Source of the DNA: Klebsiella huaxiensis
GTDB taxonomy: Bacteria > Pseudomonadota > Gammaproteobacteria > Enterobacterales > Enterobacteriaceae
Length of the DNA stretch: 64,000 bases
Direction of reading: 5' to 3'
Assembly (NCBI RefSeq): GCF_003261575.2
Contig: NZ_CP036175.1
Coordinates: 310,001-374,000, forward strand
Of this stretch, positions 61,176 to 64,000 are shown in pieces; the first letter of the stretch is position 1, and each line of letters starts with the position of its first letter. The notes beneath the pieces are model-generated. The model had not been told where the DNA came from. It did no database searches and was given only the letters and a program-made list of their open reading frames with translations. The position numbers and the translations under genes are program-made.

Positions 61176-61586
61176 GTGAGAGGACTTCTCTTCCGTCGGC
61201 AGGCACTGCAAATGACCGTGGCGTACGCCGCGCTGGGCGATGACATCATCAGCAAAATGCTGAACATCGCCCATATCGCCTTTCAGCACGGCAATCTCCA
61301 GGCAGTCGTCGTGGTTGATATGGACGTGCAGAGTGGCGACGGAGAGATCGTGATGATGATGCTGAGTCGAGACTAAACGGCTGGCTAAATCACGTTTCTC
61401 ATGTTCATAAACGTAGGAGAGTACCGCGAAGCCCTGAGTGCCGTGCTCCTGGGTGGTTTCCTGGGCCAGCGCGCCGCGCAGAATATCGCGGATAGCCTCG
61501 GAGCGGTTGTTGTAGCCACGGCGCTGGCTCAGGCTATCCAGCGTTTCGAGTAAATCGTCATCAAGGGTGATAGTGACACGTTGCAT
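61170..61586 (-). CDS. nikR: Nickel-responsive repressor NikR
   Basis: 138 residues (E. coli 133, with the extra tail KSSHS). N-terminal ribbon–helix–helix (MQRVTITLDDDLLETLD, NNRSEAIRDILR). The high-affinity nickel ligands His76, His87, His89 and Cys95 are all present at the E. coli positions (HVHINHDDC). Represses the nik importer when nickel is sufficient. Starts 3 bp after nikE, so it is co-transcribed. Confidence 0.96.
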   Translation of the reverse strand: MQRVTITLDDDLLETLDSLSQRRGYNNRSEAIRDILRGALAQETTQEHGTQGFAVLSYVYEHEKRDLASRLVSTQHHHHDLSVATLHVHINHDDCLEIAVLKGDMGDVQHFADDVIAQRGVRHGHLQCLPTEEKSSHS

Positions 61587-61589
61587 CTG

Positions 61590-62360
61590 TTAGACCTTAT
61601 TACGGCGTACGGGAAAGGCGGGAAGTACCGCATTTTGTAACACGCGACCGGCATGAGAAGAAAACGTTAATTTATCGCCCACGGTCTGCGTCTCGACGAT
61701 TTGCCCCTCGTCCATCACCATCACCCGCTGGCAAAAGCGTTCCACCAGACGCAAATCGTGGGTGATAAACAGGCAGGCGGTGCCGAACTGCTGTTGCAGT
61801 TTTTTGAGTAGCCGAATGACGCTTGCCTGGAGAACCAGATCGAGGTTAGACACCGCTTCATCAAGGATCAGCAATTTGGGCTCAACGACCAGCGCCCGCG
61901 CCAGGCAGACGCGCTGGAGCTGCCCGCCGCTCAGCTGCGGTGGCCGTTTGTCGAGTACGCTATCGTCCAGATCGACTGCATTGAGCATTTCACTGGCGCG
62001 GGCTAGCTGTTCTGGTTTTGTTAGCGACAGCAGGTGGCGCATCGGTTCACGCAAAATCTCACGCACCGTTTTCCGCGGATTTACCGCGCTGATGGAGTCC
62101 TGAAACACCATCTGAATATCCCGGCGAAATGCTTTTTGTTTGCTGCGATTGAGGTGGGCGAGCGGCTCGCCGCGCCAGCTGACGCTGCCCTCGGTGGGTG
62201 ATTCCAGCCCAACCAGCAGGCGCGCCAGCGTGCTTTTTCCACAGCCGCTACGTCCCAGCAGGGCGACGGTTTCGCCGTTTTTCAGCGCTAAAGAAACCTC
62301 TTTTAGCACCGGTAAGTTTGCGTATCGGTGTGAGAGCGTAGAGACGCTAAGTAATGTCAT
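61590..62360 (-). CDS. nikE: Nickel ABC importer ATPase NikE
   Basis: 256 residues (E. coli 268). Walker A LLGRSGCGKSTLARL near 36, signature LSGGQLQRVCLARAL near 142, Walker B LLILDEAVSNLD, H-loop ITHDLRLVE. Pairs with NikD to power NikB/NikC. Overlaps nikD by 4 bases. Confidence 0.93.
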   Translation of the reverse strand: MTLLSVSTLSHRYANLPVLKEVSLALKNGETVALLGRSGCGKSTLARLLVGLESPTEGSVSWRGEPLAHLNRSKQKAFRRDIQMVFQDSISAVNPRKTVREILREPMRHLLSLTKPEQLARASEMLNAVDLDDSVLDKRPPQLSGGQLQRVCLARALVVEPKLLILDEAVSNLDLVLQASVIRLLKKLQQQFGTACLFITHDLRLVERFCQRVMVMDEGQIVETQTVGDKLTFSSHAGRVLQNAVLPAFPVRRNKV

Positions 62361-63121
62361 AAGGCCATCTCCAGCCCATACAGGGCGAGATGTGCGGCAA
62401 CCAGATTGCGGGTGATGGGGTGCTGTGGCGCGTTGAAGATGGTTTCGACATTCCCCTGTTCCACGATCTTGCCGTTATCCATCACCGCTACGTCGTCCGC
62501 CAGCCGCGCGACGACGCCCATATCGTGAGTGACCAGCAGCATTCCAGGTGCACGGCTGCGCATTATGCTCTCCAGCAGATCGAGAATGCACGCCTGGGCA
62601 ACGACGTCGAGATCGGTGGTCGGCTCATCGGCGATGATAAACGGCGCATCGCACAACAGCGCCATCGCAATCATCATCCGCTGCAGCATGCCGCCGCTCA
62701 TCTCGAAGGGATAAAGCTTCAGCACGCGCTCAGCCTGATCCAGCCCCACGGACTCTAACGCACTGATAAGCGTAGCGTCATCTGATGGTTTGCCTAATGC
62801 CCGGCAGGTTTCCCGCGCGTGAGCTGCCATTGTATGCAGCGGATTAAAAGCGCTGCGCGGGTTTTGCATAATGGTGGCGATTTTCACACCACGCAGTTCG
62901 CTGGGTGAAATGGGTTTGCCATCCGCAAGGATTGTCCCTGCGGTTTGCCGTATGCCAGAGGGAAGAATGCCCAGTGCCGCCGCGCAGGTCAGGGACTTTC
63001 CGCTGCCGCTACCGCCGACCAGCGCCAGCACGCTCCCGCGTTTAAGCGTCAAAGAGACGCCATGCACCAGCGGACGTTCGGCCCGTAAGGTGATGTTTTG
63101 TAGTTCAATCTGTTGCGGCAT
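62357..63121 (-). CDS. nikD: Nickel ABC importer ATPase NikD
   Basis: 254 residues as in E. coli. Walker A VGGSGSGKSLTCAA near 37, signature MSGGMLQRMMIAMAL, Walker B FIIADEPTTDLD, H-loop VTHDMGVV. Overlaps nikC by one base. Confidence 0.94.
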   Translation of the reverse strand: MPQQIELQNITLRAERPLVHGVSLTLKRGSVLALVGGSGSGKSLTCAAALGILPSGIRQTAGTILADGKPISPSELRGVKIATIMQNPRSAFNPLHTMAAHARETCRALGKPSDDATLISALESVGLDQAERVLKLYPFEMSGGMLQRMMIAMALLCDAPFIIADEPTTDLDVVAQACILDLLESIMRSRAPGMLLVTHDMGVVARLADDVAVMDNGKIVEQGNVETIFNAPQHPITRNLVAAHLALYGLEMAL

Positions 63122-63954
63122 CAGTGGACATGCTCCGTTTCCAGATGGGGGTCGAGATGATCGCGCAGTGCATCACCCACCATATTGAAGGCCATCACGC
63201 TGATAAACAGCGCCAGCCCCGGCCAGAACATTTGCAGCGGCTGGGTCCAGATGTACTGACGGGCGTCGTTAATCATCACCCCCCATTCTGCGGTGGGCGC
63301 GGTCACGCCAAGGCCGAGGAACGACATCCCGGCGACGTGCAGCATCATATGACCGATATCCAGGGTCGCCAGTACCAGCAGCGATGGGATCACCGCTCCG
63401 GCCAGATGGTCGATAAATACCCGAACATGACCCGCGCCGGAAAGCCGTGAGGCAAGCACAAATTCGCGCTGGCGTAGCGAGATAGTCAGGCTGCGTACCA
63501 TCCGCGCATACCACGCCCAGTGCGACAGGGCGATGGCGATAATGACGTTGGTCAGCCCGGTACCCAGAACGCCGACCATAAAAAAGGAGAGGATCGAGGT
63601 CGGGAAGGTCATAAACATATCTGCGATACGCATGGTGACCTGATCGACACGGCCGCCAATCAGCCCCGCGCTTCCGCCGACGATCAGCCCTAGCGCCAGA
63701 ACTAACAGCAAACAGGCCATCACCGAACCGAGCGACACGCGGGTTGCCGCCAGCAGGCGCGAGAAAATATCGCGCCCCAGATGGTCGGTACCCAGCCAGT
63801 GTTGGCTGTCAGGTGACAGCAGGCGCGAAGGTAAATTAATCGCCTGCGGGTCGTACGGTAGCCACCACTGGCTGGTAAGCGCAATCACCGCCAGCAGGGC
63901 AATCACGATTAAAGAGAGGCGGACGGACCCGCGTGAAGAGAAGAAAAAGTTCAC
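63121..63954 (-). CDS. nikC: Nickel ABC importer permease NikC
   Basis: 277 residues as in E. coli. Oligopeptide/nickel-type inner-membrane permease with N-terminal helix VRLSLIVIALLAVIALTS and the PLLSPDSQHWLGTDHLGRDIFSR-type family block. Starts with GTG overlapping the nikB stop by 4 bases (GTGA). Confidence 0.93.
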   Translation of the reverse strand: MNFFFSSRGSVRLSLIVIALLAVIALTSQWWLPYDPQAINLPSRLLSPDSQHWLGTDHLGRDIFSRLLAATRVSLGSVMACLLLVLALGLIVGGSAGLIGGRVDQVTMRIADMFMTFPTSILSFFMVGVLGTGLTNVIIAIALSHWAWYARMVRSLTISLRQREFVLASRLSGAGHVRVFIDHLAGAVIPSLLVLATLDIGHMMLHVAGMSFLGLGVTAPTAEWGVMINDARQYIWTQPLQMFWPGLALFISVMAFNMVGDALRDHLDPHLETEHVH

Positions 63955-64000
63955 GAGTGCGCTCCTTCATGGCGGCGAATGCGCGGATCCAGCGCGGCGT
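63951..64000 (-). CDS. nikB: Nickel ABC importer permease NikB, C-terminal end only
   Basis: The last 16 codons, ending AALDPRIRRHEGAHS, match the NikB C-terminus. The rest of nikB, nikA and the operon promoter lie beyond the window. Confidence 0.85.
   Translation of the reverse strand, partial: AALDPRIRRHEGAHS

Overview
This is a stretch of enterobacterial chromosome, most likely Klebsiella, Raoultella or a close relative. Its backbone matches the E. coli K-12 bcsC–nikB region gene for gene: bcsC, hmsP/pdeK, dctA, yhjJ, kdgK, yhjG, yhjE, yhjD, yhjC, yhjB, treF, gor, rlmJ, prlC, rsmJ, dtpB, uspA, uspB, pitA, yhiN, nikR and nikEDCB. The motility-linked phosphodiesterase gene pdeH, which in E. 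coli sits between kdgK and yhjG, is absent; this fits a non-motile Klebsiella-like host. The genus is inferred from gene content and order only.

Layout. 1–16160: end of the cellulose operon, c-di-GMP and C4-dicarboxylate genes, kdgK with a KdgR-like box, and the yhjGEDC block with an added SDR gene. 16515–19870: yhjB, a lysozyme-like gene lacking two catalytic residues, a GNAT gene and treF. 20134–31952: an accessory interval between treF and gor. It holds an iron alcohol dehydrogenase, a lone TnpB element with a recognisable right-end hairpin, a GST, and a nine-gene A+T-richer sugar/polyol island. The island encodes Gat-type PTS IIA, IIB and IIC, an FGGY kinase, two zinc dehydrogenases, a HutC-type regulator, a class II aldolase and its own HPr.

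32018–43331: gor, rlmJ, a class A acid phosphatase, a DUF1471 gene and a bioH–gntX–nfuA–gntT block, then prlC and rsmJ. In E. coli K-12 the bioH–gntT block lies about 100 kb away and rlmJ is next to prlC, so this is a rearranged junction. A 204-bp MITE-like element lies in the nfuA–gntT gap, and two GntR-type operators precede gntT.

43340–51855: a four-copy 118-bp REP-type tandem array, then a second accessory block. A ROK-type regulator and a cytosolic glycerophosphodiesterase are divergent from a complete four-gene ABC importer, with four TAAATTTAA boxes in the shared promoter. A flavoprotein of the NDH-2 class follows, divergent from an Rrf2 regulator that resembles the redox sensor RsrR.

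51982–64000: dtpB, uspA, uspB, pitA and yhiN; a short MgtE-type Mg2+ channel gene behind an M-box riboswitch; a LysR/EamA divergent pair; and the nickel operon nikBCDE-nikR, entering the window from the right. Likely units are the nine-gene polyol island (CRP plus its HutC-type regulator), the organophosphodiester import/hydrolysis block, the redox-sensor/flavoprotein pair, and the riboswitch-controlled Mg2+ channel.
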